Assembly (NCBI RefSeq): GCF_017355165.1 | Contig: NZ_JADILK010000004.1 | Span: 62,001 to 126,000 of the forward strand | Reading direction: 5' to 3' | From: Bacillus sp. SD075 | GTDB lineage: Bacteria > Bacillota > Bacilli > Bacillales > DSM-1321 | DNA: 64,000 nucleotides | Part shown: in pieces, positions 8,883 to 17,298 of the stretch | Numbering within the stretch: position 1 is the first letter of the stretch | Layout: the number at the start of each line of letters is the position of its first letter | Made by a program: the position numbers and the translations under genes | The notes under the pieces: model-generated | Seen by the model: the letters and a program-made list of their open reading frames with translations, nothing else | Told to the model about the DNA's origin: nothing | The model's database searches: none

Positions 8883-9641
8883 CTACGTTCCCTGCCTTTT
8901 CAATTCAGCTTCGATCCTTCCATCCACCAACTCCGGGACAAGATTCAACGAACCTTTTTGCGCCGCCAATTCCAAATCGGCGATCAAACTATGTTTGTCA
9001 AACAACTGTCCGACATATGATGATTTCAGGATATCAAAGGCATTTTCGCTATTCGTACGATAAAGCGCATTGGCAGCCTTTGCTGCATCGTTGAGTATGA
9101 ATGAGCCTTGCGATCCAGCAATCAGGCAATCTATCAAATGACCTGCACCGTAAAAGTCTTCCAGACTGAATTCACCTGAATTTCCCGAACAGACGATGAT
9201 GATCGTTTCTGTTTTATGATGTTTTTTTATTTTTTCCGCAACAGACGGATTATTCAACAAAGATGCGATATACACCTTTTTCGCAGCGGCTGAATTTCTC
9301 AACGCAACCGTTCCGTTAGTAGTGGATAGAATTAAGGTTCTGCCGCGTACCTGCCTACTCAATAGCGTAGGACTTGGATACATTAAATCATCAATCGGCT
9401 TCGCTTTTAGTTCCCCTGCCACTATGGAATCCCCATGGGCCAATTCCTGGCTTTTCACCAAGGCATCCACTGGATCCATGACAGGTATCACCTGGAGTGC
9501 TCCATCATGAAGTGCTGAAATAATCGTTGTGGTCGCTAACAACACATCCAGGACGACCGCAACTTTCTCCCCTTCTTGAAGCTTTTTCCCATCTATCTCT
9601 TCTTTTTTTAGTAGCAAATGAATGTTTTGTATATATTCCAT
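8883..9641 (-). CDS. 2-phosphosulfolactate phosphatase family (ComB-like)
   Basis: A 252-residue protein of the ComB family, recognised by VVLDVLLATTTII near the N-terminus, AGELKAKPIDD, LSTTNGTVAL and the SGNSGEFSLEDFYGAG segment. ComB is a Mg-dependent phosphatase that makes sulfolactate in coenzyme M synthesis, and Bacillus spores contain sulfolactate. No ComA/YitD partner is seen here. It is instead embedded 4 bp after an APH-type kinase gene inside the acyl-CoA cluster, so it may remove phosphate from a different acid. Length is normal for the family. Confidence 0.78.
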   Translation of the reverse strand: MEYIQNIHLLLKKEEIDGKKLQEGEKVAVVLDVLLATTTIISALHDGALQVIPVMDPVDALVKSQELAHGDSIVAGELKAKPIDDLMYPSPTLLSRQVRGRTLILSTTNGTVALRNSAAAKKVYIASLLNNPSVAEKIKKHHKTETIIIVCSGNSGEFSLEDFYGAGHLIDCLIAGSQGSFILNDAAKAANALYRTNSENAFDILKSSYVGQLFDKHSLIADLELAAQKGSLNLVPELVDGRIEAELKRQGT

Positions 9642-9645
9642 TTTA

Positions 9646-10707
9646 TTAAACTTCCTTCGCAGCTACATTTGCAGCATGAGTGAGTAAGCTTTTAACCGTT
9701 TTTCCGAGATTGGAAAAACGGGGGTCATTAGTCTGGCCTTTTTTATATCGATAATAGATTTGCTGAAGGATGACAGCTAACTTAAAGTAACCAAAGGTTA
9801 AATAAAAATCGACGTTGGATACATCCCTGCCACTTCTTGCTGCATACATCTCGATAAATTCCCTTCGTGTCAGGAAACCAGTTAAAGTAGTGACGGATGC
9901 TTGACCAGCACCGATTTTGATAAGTTCCGGGTCACTGCTTTCCGTCCAGTAGCTTAAAGCCACACCTAAATCGGCTAGCGGATCACCAACGGTGGACATT
10001 TCCCAATCAAATAAACCAACCATCTCTGTAAGGTCCTGGTTAAACATGGCATTATTGATCTTATAGTCATAATGGATAATTGAAGTCTGGCTATATTTCG
10101 GGATATTCTGTTGAAAATAATCGATAAGCGGTCGAATTCCCTTGATTTCATCTGTCTTTGCTCTCTCATAGCGGGAAATCCATCCGCGTACTTGTCTTTC
10201 AATGAACCCTTCAGGTTTGGAAATTTCAGCTAACCCCGTTTTCTCATAGGGAATGGAGTGAAGATCAGCAAGCCGATTGACCATGACATAAGAAAGCTCT
10301 CGGCACTTTTCAACAGTAGGCTCGATCCCCTTGGGAAATTCGGTATCTATTACAATTCCATGTTTCCTTTCCATTAGGAAAAAAGGGGCTCCCGCAATCG
10401 ATTCATCATCCGAGAACAGAAGAGGCTCGGGAGCTGCTTGAAAATATGGGTTGATTGAGGAAAGGATATGATGTTCACGCTTCATATCATGTGCCTTTGG
10501 AGCAACAGGGCCAAGCGGCGGCCTTCTGAGAACAGCCTCCCACTCACCAATTTTCAGTTGATAGGTCAAATTGGAATAGCCTGTTGAAAATTGTTGCAAT
10601 TCTAACGGTTCATTTGGTAGGTCCAATACATTTTTTCTTAGGAAACCTTCTAATGCACCAATATTCAGTTCTTCGCCAGGCCGAACAGGAATCGTATCAT
10701 CAATCAT
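9646..10707 (-). CDS. APH-fold phosphotransferase (ACAD10/11- and LvaA-type kinase)
   Basis: A 353-residue aminoglycoside-phosphotransferase-fold kinase. It has the ATP-binding N-lobe with LTYQLKIGEWEAVLRRPP, the catalytic loop HYDYKINNAMF (H-x-D-x-x-x-N) and the metal-binding LFDWEMSTVGDPLADLG. This subgroup is the one fused to acyl-CoA dehydrogenases in ACAD10/11 and found as LvaA in Pseudomonas levulinate catabolism. There it phosphorylates the 4-hydroxyl of a 4-hydroxyacyl-CoA. An ACAD10/11-like dehydrogenase is in this same cluster. Drug resistance is unlikely given the neighbours. The start follows AAGGAG by 8 nt. Confidence 0.82.
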   Translation of the reverse strand: MIDDTIPVRPGEELNIGALEGFLRKNVLDLPNEPLELQQFSTGYSNLTYQLKIGEWEAVLRRPPLGPVAPKAHDMKREHHILSSINPYFQAAPEPLLFSDDESIAGAPFFLMERKHGIVIDTEFPKGIEPTVEKCRELSYVMVNRLADLHSIPYEKTGLAEISKPEGFIERQVRGWISRYERAKTDEIKGIRPLIDYFQQNIPKYSQTSIIHYDYKINNAMFNQDLTEMVGLFDWEMSTVGDPLADLGVALSYWTESSDPELIKIGAGQASVTTLTGFLTRREFIEMYAARSGRDVSNVDFYLTFGYFKLAVILQQIYYRYKKGQTNDPRFSNLGKTVKSLLTHAANVAAKEV

Positions 10708-10737
10708 GTTCTACCACTCCTTTAGACTTTTGTCATT

Positions 10738-11139
10738 CTAATTATGAACAAGATGTGTAATGAGCTTTGCTTTAATAAATTCAGGAATAGGTTCACTTTT
10801 TTGATTCAAAAAATTAAAACAGACTAAAACGGCACTTCCCTTAGCCATCACTTCCCCAGTTTGTGTACAGAGGATATCATGGACCATTTCACAACTTTTC
10901 GTACCTACTTTTGACAAAGATGTACGGATGGTCAAGAGCTGATTGAAATATCCCTGAGCAATAAAATCACATTTAGTGGAGCCTAACAAAAAATTCCAAG
11001 ATTCCACTTTTGCCGCTAGGCCTAAAGATTCAAAAAATTTCATGCGTGCTTCTTCGAAGTATATGAAATAGCTTGTGTTATTGATATGTCCCAAAGCATC
11101 CGTTTCGGAATAACGGACGTTGACTTCCAATTCGTGCAT
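10738..11139 (-). CDS. Hotdog-fold acyl-CoA thioesterase (4HBT/YbgC type)
   Basis: A 133-residue single hotdog domain with YSETDALGHINNTSYFIYFEEAR, the signature of the 4-hydroxybenzoyl-CoA thioesterase family, including the catalytic Asp in the SETDALGHINN stretch. It should split an acyl-CoA into free acid and CoA, perhaps to free CoA when the pathway is blocked. AAGGAGGGG lies 4-5 nt before the ATG. The gene is 15 bp after the enoyl-CoA hydratase gene, in the same operon. Confidence 0.83.
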   Translation of the reverse strand: MHELEVNVRYSETDALGHINNTSYFIYFEEARMKFFESLGLAAKVESWNFLLGSTKCDFIAQGYFNQLLTIRTSLSKVGTKSCEMVHDILCTQTGEVMAKGSAVLVCFNFLNQKSEPIPEFIKAKLITHLVHN

Positions 11140-11154
11140 AAAACCCCTCCTTGA

Positions 11155-11934
11155 TTAACGATGTACGAAAGCAGGTTTACGTTTAGCCAAGAAAGCGGAA
11201 ACCCCTTCTTTAACATCTTCAGTTTGGAAAATTTCTTCAAAAAGATTGGTTTCAATCTCTAGACCTTTTTCAAGCGTTGCCTCACTTCCTTCATTAATTG
11301 CTTTCTTGATTCTCGAAAGTGCCTGAAGTGAATGCCTTGTCATTCGTGAGGCCAAGATTTTCGCTTCCGATAAGCCAGAACCTTGCTCCACGACTTTATT
11401 GACAAGCCCGATCCTTTCCGCTTCGATGGCACCAAGAGGATCACCGGTAAATATAATCTCTTTTGCCTTTGCGTTTCCTACAAGTCTGGACAAACGCTGT
11501 GTACCGCCAGCTCCAGGAAATAATCCTAATTTCACTTCTGGCAGGCCAATATGGACCTGCGTTTCTGCCACTCGCAAATCACAGGCCAGAGCCAGTTCGC
11601 ATCCGCCGCCTAAAGCCAGGCCGTTTAATACAGCTATTGTAGGTTTAGGAAACTGGTCGATTTTGGTTAGGACGGCATGACTTTCCTTTACCATTTCTTT
11701 CATATTCGGGTTCCCCATCATGCTAGGGAATTCTTTTATATCAGCACCAGCCGCAAATGCTACATTGCCTGCACCGATTATGAGTACCGCAACAGTTTCC
11801 GTATCTTTTGAAAGTTCATCGAATGTTTCTCCCAATTCTCTGAATACTTGTTTACTGATTACGTTTAATGGAGGATTATCGATGGTTATGACCGCCAGCT
11901 TATTTTCCTTAACCACTCTAATTAATTCAGTCAT
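11155..11934 (-). CDS. Enoyl-CoA hydratase (canonical crotonase)
   Basis: A 259-residue crotonase that adds water across a 2-enoyl-CoA double bond in beta-oxidation. It keeps both catalytic glutamates, one in GGGCELALACD and one in LPEVKLG, followed by PGAGGTQRLSRLVG. The ATG overlaps the stop of the upstream 3-hydroxyacyl-CoA dehydrogenase gene (ATGA), so hydration and oxidation are translationally coupled. It is the complete counterpart of the glutamate-less paralogue 3 kb further along. Confidence 0.9.
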   Translation of the reverse strand: MTELIRVVKENKLAVITIDNPPLNVISKQVFRELGETFDELSKDTETVAVLIIGAGNVAFAAGADIKEFPSMMGNPNMKEMVKESHAVLTKIDQFPKPTIAVLNGLALGGGCELALACDLRVAETQVHIGLPEVKLGLFPGAGGTQRLSRLVGNAKAKEIIFTGDPLGAIEAERIGLVNKVVEQGSGLSEAKILASRMTRHSLQALSRIKKAINEGSEATLEKGLEIETNLFEEIFQTEDVKEGVSAFLAKRKPAFVHR

Positions 11935-12821
11935 TGATGATTCCTCACTCCTTGATTTGGATAATCGTACCAGCCTTTTCCTGTTTTCCTTCCTAAATGT
12001 CCTTTATTCACCTTTTCTTCTATACAAGCATTTGGCTTGTCTTCTGGATTTCCAGTTTCATTGTATCTCTGCTGCATGACAAAATATCCTACATCAATAC
12101 CTGATAGATCCATCAGTTCAAAAGGGCCGATGGGATGGCCTAAAGCTTTCCTGCAAATTAAATCGATATCCTTATAGTCCACAATTCCTTCTTCATATAA
12201 ATATAAAGCCTCACGCTGCAACGCTCCCAAAATTCGGTTGGCCACGAATCCCGATATCTCTTTCCTCAACAAAACTCCTGTCCTATTCATTTTCTCTGTT
12301 ACTTCCATCGCAAGCTTCGCTGTTTCCTCCGATGTTTCATCACTCATGACGACTTCTACACAATCCATTATTAGAGGCGGGAAAAAGAAATGCATATTAA
12401 TGAACTTATCCGGACGATTCGTCACACTCGCAATCAGGCTATTGACGATCGTTGAACTATTCGTTGCAAAAATGGTTTCTGCTGGGGCCAATTCTTCAAG
12501 TTTAGCGAAGACTTCCCTTTTCACATCAAGTTTTTCAACAACCGCTTCAATGATCAAATCAGCTCCACTGGCCGCTTTCTCAAGATTGGTGGTATATTGA
12601 AGACGGCTAAAGGCAGCTAATTTACAATCTTCAGATATTTTCCCTTTTTGAACCCATTTATTCAAAATGACGTCCAATTTTGCTTGGGCTGTATTTAACG
12701 CTTTTTCTTGAACATCCTGAAGAATCGTTTCGTAACCTCCAAGTGCAGCAAGCATCGCAATTTGATGCCCCATCTGCCCAGCCCCAATTACGGTTATTGA
12801 TTGAATTTGCTTGTTGGTCAT
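11931..12821 (-). CDS. 3-hydroxyacyl-CoA dehydrogenase
   Basis: A 296-residue NAD-dependent dehydrogenase with the Rossmann motif VIGAGQMGHQIAMLAALGG and the C-terminal helical domain carrying HPIGPFELMDLSGID. It oxidises 3-hydroxyacyl-CoA to 3-ketoacyl-CoA. The usual catalytic segment HFFNP reads MHFFFPP here, so the Asn that helps hold the substrate is Phe; the His is kept. No thiolase gene is visible in the cluster. The gene starts 18 bp downstream of one copy of the TACTAAC dyad, so it may head a second transcript. Confidence 0.88.
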   Translation of the reverse strand: MTNKQIQSITVIGAGQMGHQIAMLAALGGYETILQDVQEKALNTAQAKLDVILNKWVQKGKISEDCKLAAFSRLQYTTNLEKAASGADLIIEAVVEKLDVKREVFAKLEELAPAETIFATNSSTIVNSLIASVTNRPDKFINMHFFFPPLIMDCVEVVMSDETSEETAKLAMEVTEKMNRTGVLLRKEISGFVANRILGALQREALYLYEEGIVDYKDIDLICRKALGHPIGPFELMDLSGIDVGYFVMQQRYNETGNPEDKPNACIEEKVNKGHLGRKTGKGWYDYPNQGVRNHQ

Positions 12822-12838
12822 ACTTTCTATCTCCCTTC

Positions 12839-12854
12839 TACTAACTGGTTAGTA
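12839..12854. promoter_or_regulatory. Dyad operator copy 2 (TACTAACTGGTTAGTA), probable TetR site
   Basis: A 16-bp inverted repeat, imperfect only at one centre base, lies between the TetR gene and the 3-hydroxyacyl-CoA dehydrogenase start. Read on the minus strand, ACATACTAACC is shared with the copy at 17165-17180, so conservation extends beyond the dyad. Binding by the neighbouring TetR protein is inferred. Confidence 0.7.
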
Positions 12855-12864
12855 TGTAACCTGT

Positions 12865-13428
12865 TCACGCTTCAATTCCCTGAAGAATCATCCCCATAAA
12901 AATGGCTGCAACTTCCTGTTCGTTTTTTTCACCTTCTGGGTCGAACCAATGATAGCTCCAATTGGCCACACCCAAAATAGCAAAAGAAATGATGGATGCA
13001 TCGAGATTGGAACGTAGTTCTCCACTCTCGATGCCACTAATCAGCACTTGCTCGATTTTATTACGGAACTCATCCCGCTTAGGTAGGATTTGTGCAAGTT
13101 TTTCCTCACTTAGATTTTTCATTTCACGGAAAAAGACCGTTGCGCTGGATTTTTTGGTTTTGATGCTTTTTAAAAGCATCAATACCATATCGAAAAGCTT
13201 TTCCTTACAGCTTTTCCGAGGTTCCAACATGATTTTTTCCTGCTCACTAAGCAATTCGTCAATATAAGCTAGATGAATATCCATAAGCAACTGCTCTTTG
13301 CTCGTAAAGTAATAATAAAACGTTCCCTTCGTCACCCCGACCGATTCGACGATATCAGAAATCGACGTTTCACTGAAGCCCTTCTTTTCAAATAAGCGTA
13401 TGCTATGTTCTGTCATTTTTTCTTTCAT
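12865..13428 (-). CDS. TetR/AcrR-family regulator, probable repressor of the acyl-CoA cluster
   Basis: A 187-residue TetR-type protein with an N-terminal helix-turn-helix (TSISDIVESVGVTKGTFYYYF followed by SKEQLL, about residues 20-48) and a helical ligand-binding domain. Bacilli commonly use this type (FadR/YsiA-like) to repress fatty-acid genes and release DNA on acyl-CoA binding. It sits inside the cluster, between the CoA ligase and the dehydrogenase genes, and two copies of one 16-bp dyad flank the cluster starts. Autoregulation and acyl-CoA induction are inferred. Confidence 0.86.
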   Translation of the reverse strand: MKEKMTEHSIRLFEKKGFSETSISDIVESVGVTKGTFYYYFTSKEQLLMDIHLAYIDELLSEQEKIMLEPRKSCKEKLFDMVLMLLKSIKTKKSSATVFFREMKNLSEEKLAQILPKRDEFRNKIEQVLISGIESGELRSNLDASIISFAILGVANWSYHWFDPEGEKNEQEVAAIFMGMILQGIEA

Positions 13429-13500
13429 GTATGCATCCTCGCAATCTGTTAAAATTTCAGCTGTATTGATATCATACGCTTTCGTACTATCAATGCCCTC

Positions 13501-15114
13501 TTATTTCCTGGAAAGTTCTTCTCTTAAAGCTCGCCTTAAAATCTTTCCGACATTTGTTTTCGGTAACTCTTCACGAAATTCAACGAAATGCGGAACTTTA
13601 TAGGCCGATAGGTTTGCACGGCAGTAATCGATGATTTCCCGTTCATTTGCCGTTTTATTATTTTTCAGTACAAGCACCGCTTTTACCGACTCCCCTCGGT
13701 AAGCATCTGGAACCCCGATGACAACCGCTTCCTGGACAGCAGGATGTTCATAGAGAACTTCCTCCACATCTCGCGGATATATATTATAACCACTTGCGAT
13801 GATCAAATCTTTTTTCCTATCGACAATATAGAGATACCCCTCTTCATCAACCTTGGCGATATCACCCGTATAAAGCCAACCATCCCTAAGGGCCACCGCC
13901 GTTTCCTCCGGCATATTCCAATAACCTTTCATCACTTGAGGACCTTTGACGACCAATTCCCCCAATTCGCCAGAGGCCACTTCTTTTGTTCCGTCTCCCA
14001 GGTCCATCACTTTATATTCAGTCGAAGGGATACCAATCCCGACGCTCCCAGGCTTCCTTTTTGCAAATGCCGGGTTACAATGCGTTGTTGGCGAAGCTTC
14101 CGTAAGACCGTACCCTTCCAATATCTTCGCACCCGATTTTCGTTCGAACTCACGTAGCAGTTCCACGGGCATCGGTGCACTTCCGCTGTTACAGACCTGA
14201 ATTGAGCCCATTCCATATTCTTCTGCCTTTGGATGATTCGTCAACGCTACATACATGGTCGGTACACCAGGAAAAGTGGTCGGCTGTTCACGCTTAATCG
14301 TTTCCAGCACTTCTTCTATTTCAAATCGTGGCAACATGATGGAGTCACCCGCGATATAAACGGATAAATTCATTGCGGACGTCATTCCAAAAACATGAAA
14401 AAGCGGGATGACCGACAGCGTTCTTTCAGAGCCCATCTTTAATTCATGCTTGAAGAATTCATACGATTGAACGACATTGGCCAGAATATTGCTATGAGTC
14501 AGCATTGCCCCTTTTGAACGGCCAGTTGTTCCTCCTGTGTACTGAAGAACAGCTATATCGTTTTCCGGATCGATAGATACGGGATTGATTTTGCCGTCCC
14601 CTGACTTCATGAATTGGTCAAAAGTAGCATCAGGCTGGAAATTTGCATCCGAATGCTGGAGGCTTACGGCGATAATATTTTTCAGATTTGCATGTTGCTG
14701 CACACTTTTCACTTTCGGGTATAATCCATCCAATACTACGATTGTTTCTGTACCAGAGTCCTGTAAAATATGCTGCAGCTCCCTTTCAACCAGCATGGGG
14801 TTGATTTGGGTAATAATGGCTCCTGTTGTCATCGATCCATAATAAGCTATGACGTATTGCGGACAGTTAGGTAGCATGATGGCGACACGATCGCCTTTTT
14901 TAACACCTTTTTTTTGCAGGGCTGAAGCAAAAGCTTGCGACGCATGAAAAAGTTCCTGATAAGATATCTTTTGGTCATAAAAAGTAATAGCTGTATTGTT
15001 TGGATAGGACTGACATGCATTTTGAAGGATTCTTTGCATCGGAAACTCAGGGACTATTATTTCCTTTGAAATTGAATCAGGATAAACGGAAAGCCATTTT
15101 TTTTCATTCATCAT
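13501..15114 (-). CDS. Acyl-CoA ligase (AMP-forming, long/medium chain)
   Basis: A 537-residue adenylate-forming enzyme that activates a carboxylic acid with ATP and CoA. It shows the P-loop YTGGTTGRSKGAMLTHSN, the adenine motif GYGLTEASP, the hinge YTGDIAKVDEEGYLYIVDRKKD, and the C-terminal catalytic lysine in LPKTNVGKILRR. Chain-length preference cannot be read. It lies between the SDR gene (28 bp upstream) and the TetR gene (72 bp downstream). In the 4-hydroxy acid reading it fills the LvaE place. Confidence 0.9.
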   Translation of the reverse strand: MMNEKKWLSVYPDSISKEIIVPEFPMQRILQNACQSYPNNTAITFYDQKISYQELFHASQAFASALQKKGVKKGDRVAIMLPNCPQYVIAYYGSMTTGAIITQINPMLVERELQHILQDSGTETIVVLDGLYPKVKSVQQHANLKNIIAVSLQHSDANFQPDATFDQFMKSGDGKINPVSIDPENDIAVLQYTGGTTGRSKGAMLTHSNILANVVQSYEFFKHELKMGSERTLSVIPLFHVFGMTSAMNLSVYIAGDSIMLPRFEIEEVLETIKREQPTTFPGVPTMYVALTNHPKAEEYGMGSIQVCNSGSAPMPVELLREFERKSGAKILEGYGLTEASPTTHCNPAFAKRKPGSVGIGIPSTEYKVMDLGDGTKEVASGELGELVVKGPQVMKGYWNMPEETAVALRDGWLYTGDIAKVDEEGYLYIVDRKKDLIIASGYNIYPRDVEEVLYEHPAVQEAVVIGVPDAYRGESVKAVLVLKNNKTANEREIIDYCRANLSAYKVPHFVEFREELPKTNVGKILRRALREELSRK

Positions 15115-15142
15115 TCATACCCTCCAGCCATATTTACTTTCA

Positions 15143-15916
15143 TTACTTTGCATGTGCCCCCCCATCGACAATCAAGATATTTCCAGTTACAAAATCAGAT
15201 GCCTTTGAGGCAAGGAAAACCGCTGCCCCTTTCAAATCATCATCACTTCCTAATCTTTTTAGCGGCGTGGAATCCAAGATAGGATTCTTTCCTTGCTCAA
15301 GAACCCCTTTTGTCATTTTTGTCGGAAAGAAACCGGGTGCGATCGCATTAACATTGATATTATGCTGACCCCATTTAACAGCTAAATCCTTCGTTAAAGT
15401 AATGACCGCCCCTTTACTCGTATTATATCCGACCGTATCGAGCACCCTTGGATCGGTCCCCCCTAATCCGGCAACGGAAGCGATGTTTATGATTTTCCCA
15501 TGTCCCTGCTCAATCATGACCCTGCCTGTTGCCTGGCTCATGATAAAGGTTCCGGTGACATTTACATTCATCACCTTCTGCCACGCTTCAAGAGGCATGT
15601 CAATGGCTGGTGCCCCCCAGGATGCCCCGCTATTGTTTACTAAAATGTCGATGGCACCAAATACACGGTACGTTTCGTTAACAACTTCCTGTACATCTGT
15701 CGGATTGGTGATATCACACTTGAAGGAAAGCGCCTTGACCCCAAGCTTCTCGATATGCGAAGCAACTTCGTCGCATGCCTCCTTCTTCCTAGAACAAAGA
15801 ACGACATTTGCCCCAGCTTCGGCAAAGCCGGTCGCTATTTGTGCTCCCAATCCTCTCCCTCCACCAGTTATGATCGCCGTCTTTCCTGTTAGATCGAATA
15901 AGTCGGTGACTTTCAT
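15143..15916 (-). CDS. Short-chain dehydrogenase/reductase
   Basis: A 257-residue classic SDR with [21 protein letters not shown], the catalytic Ser region NIASVAG, and Tyr/Lys in YNTSKGA. It belongs to the 3-oxoacyl reductase or gluconate-5-dehydrogenase-like SDR group. The start overlaps the stop of the acyl-CoA dehydrogenase gene (ATGA), so the two are made together. It may handle a 3- or 4-hydroxy/keto intermediate, as LvaD does, but the substrate is inferred. Confidence 0.86.
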   Translation of the reverse strand: MKVTDLFDLTGKTAIITGGGRGLGAQIATGFAEAGANVVLCSRKKEACDEVASHIEKLGVKALSFKCDITNPTDVQEVVNETYRVFGAIDILVNNSGASWGAPAIDMPLEAWQKVMNVNVTGTFIMSQATGRVMIEQGHGKIINIASVAGLGGTDPRVLDTVGYNTSKGAVITLTKDLAVKWGQHNINVNAIAPGFFPTKMTKGVLEQGKNPILDSTPLKRLGSDDDLKGAAVFLASKASDFVTGNILIVDGGAHAK

Positions 15917-17142
15917 ATTTTCACCTCATGCTTTTGTTGGTATTTTCGAAGTTCTATTTTAGCAACTTGTGAACGGTGAACTTCATCGGGACCATCAGCA
16001 AGCCTTAACGTCCGTGCATTTGCCCAATGAGCAGCAAAAGGGAAATCATCGGAAATTCCTGCAGCTCCAAAGCCTTGGATGGCCCTGTCCAGCACATTTA
16101 ATGCCATATTTGGTGCCACCACTTTTATCATGGCAATCTCGGCCTTCGCTTCCTTATTACCGACGGTATCCATCATATAAGCAGCTTTTAAGGTCAGTAG
16201 TCTTGCTTGCTCGATTTCAATCCGTGAATTAGCAACCCACTCCATGATCACGCCTTGTCTCGCCAATGTTTTACCAAAAGCGACACGTTTTTGAATGCGC
16301 TTACATAACTCTTCAAGTGCTCTTTCAGCAGCACCGATCAGCCTCATGCAATGATGTATCCTTCCTGGTCCGAGTCTTCCTTGGGCAATCGCAAATCCTT
16401 TACCTTCCCCCCATAGAATATTGGTTGCCGGGACCCTAACATTTTCAAAAGTGATTTCGGCATGGCCATGGGGGGCATGATCATAACCAAACACAGGGAG
16501 CATTCTCTCGATTTTGACACCAGGTGTATCCAGCGGTACAAGAATCATTGACTGTTGTTCATGCTTGGACGCCTCAGGATCTGTCTTACCCATGACGATC
16601 GCAATCTTGCACCGGGGATCGCCTGCTCCTGAAGACCACCACTTTCGGCCGTTTATGACATACTCATTACCCATCTTTTCTATCCTGCATTCAATATTGG
16701 TCGCATCGGAAGACGCCACTTCCGGTTCTGTCATCGAGAAGCATGAGCGGATTTCCCCATCAAGCAAGGGCTTCAGCCAGCGTTCTTTATGTTCATCTGA
16801 ACCGTATCTCACCAGCACTTCCATATTACCAGTGTCAGGCGCATTACAATTGAAGATTTCAGGTCCTATCGACGACCTACCCATGATTTCACAAAGCGGT
16901 GCATATTCTAGATTTGTTAAACCCGCTCCATAACGGCTATCAGGTAAAAATAAATTCCATAGTCCTTCTTCTTTTGCTTTTGCCGTCAATTCGGATAATA
17001 TCGGGGGTATTTCACTCCAGCGGCTCTTTTGTGCTTCGAGTTGCTTTTTGTATAATGATTCATTTGGGTATACGTGCTTTTCCATGAATTCCGTTAACTT
17101 CTTTTCCAGGTTTTTCACCTTTTGAGTATGTTCAAAGTTCAA
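15913..17142 (-). CDS. Acyl-CoA dehydrogenase, ACAD10/11-like
   Basis: A 409-residue flavoprotein of the acyl-CoA dehydrogenase family. It has [17 protein letters not shown], the FAD/substrate segment [11 protein letters not shown], the helical region [17 protein letters not shown], and the C-terminal [15 protein letters not shown] with [11 protein letters not shown]. The DGPDEVH ending marks the ACAD10/11 group rather than the common EGTSEI type. ACAD10/11 and LvaC work with an APH-fold kinase to turn 4-hydroxyacyl-CoA into enoyl-CoA, and such a kinase is in this cluster. The start codon is TTG at 17142, with AAAGGAGG 8 nt upstream. It is the first gene of the cluster. Confidence 0.87.
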   Translation of the reverse strand: MNFEHTQKVKNLEKKLTEFMEKHVYPNESLYKKQLEAQKSRWSEIPPILSELTAKAKEEGLWNLFLPDSRYGAGLTNLEYAPLCEIMGRSSIGPEIFNCNAPDTGNMEVLVRYGSDEHKERWLKPLLDGEIRSCFSMTEPEVASSDATNIECRIEKMGNEYVINGRKWWSSGAGDPRCKIAIVMGKTDPEASKHEQQSMILVPLDTPGVKIERMLPVFGYDHAPHGHAEITFENVRVPATNILWGEGKGFAIAQGRLGPGRIHHCMRLIGAAERALEELCKRIQKRVAFGKTLARQGVIMEWVANSRIEIEQARLLTLKAAYMMDTVGNKEAKAEIAMIKVVAPNMALNVLDRAIQGFGAAGISDDFPFAAHWANARTLRLADGPDEVHRSQVAKIELRKYQQKHEVKI

Positions 17143-17164
17143 ATTGAATTCCTCCTTTTAAACT

Positions 17165-17180
17165 TACTAACCGGTTAGTA
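17165..17180. promoter_or_regulatory. Dyad operator copy 1 (TACTAACCGGTTAGTA), probable TetR site
   Basis: A perfect 16-bp palindrome 22 bp upstream of the acyl-CoA dehydrogenase start. It touches the candidate -10 box, so a bound repressor would block RNA polymerase. Confidence 0.78.
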
Positions 17181-17208
17181 TGTTATTACTTTTAAAGTAT
17201 ATACACAA
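17180..17208 (-). promoter_or_regulatory. Candidate sigma-A promoter of the acyl-CoA cluster
   Basis: On the minus strand TTGTGT and TAACAT are separated by 17 nt, and the -10 abuts the dyad. Both hexamers deviate from consensus, as expected for a regulated promoter. Confidence 0.45.
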
Positions 17209-17298
17209 CATTCTGATTTTTTCAATAATTAAATCATTATTTACTTGTCATTCAAGGCACTGTATCTGGATTTTTTCGTTCTCACTATATTCCTTTTG

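Noticed and set aside
9646-10707. Aminoglycoside resistance
   Set aside because: The APH fold is shared by many kinases. The neighbours are all acyl-CoA genes, and the subgroup is the ACAD10/11 and LvaA type.
15402-15962. A 186-codon plus-strand frame across the SDR and acyl-CoA dehydrogenase genes
   Set aside because: It lies opposite two well-supported genes, has no ribosome binding site and no recognisable motif.
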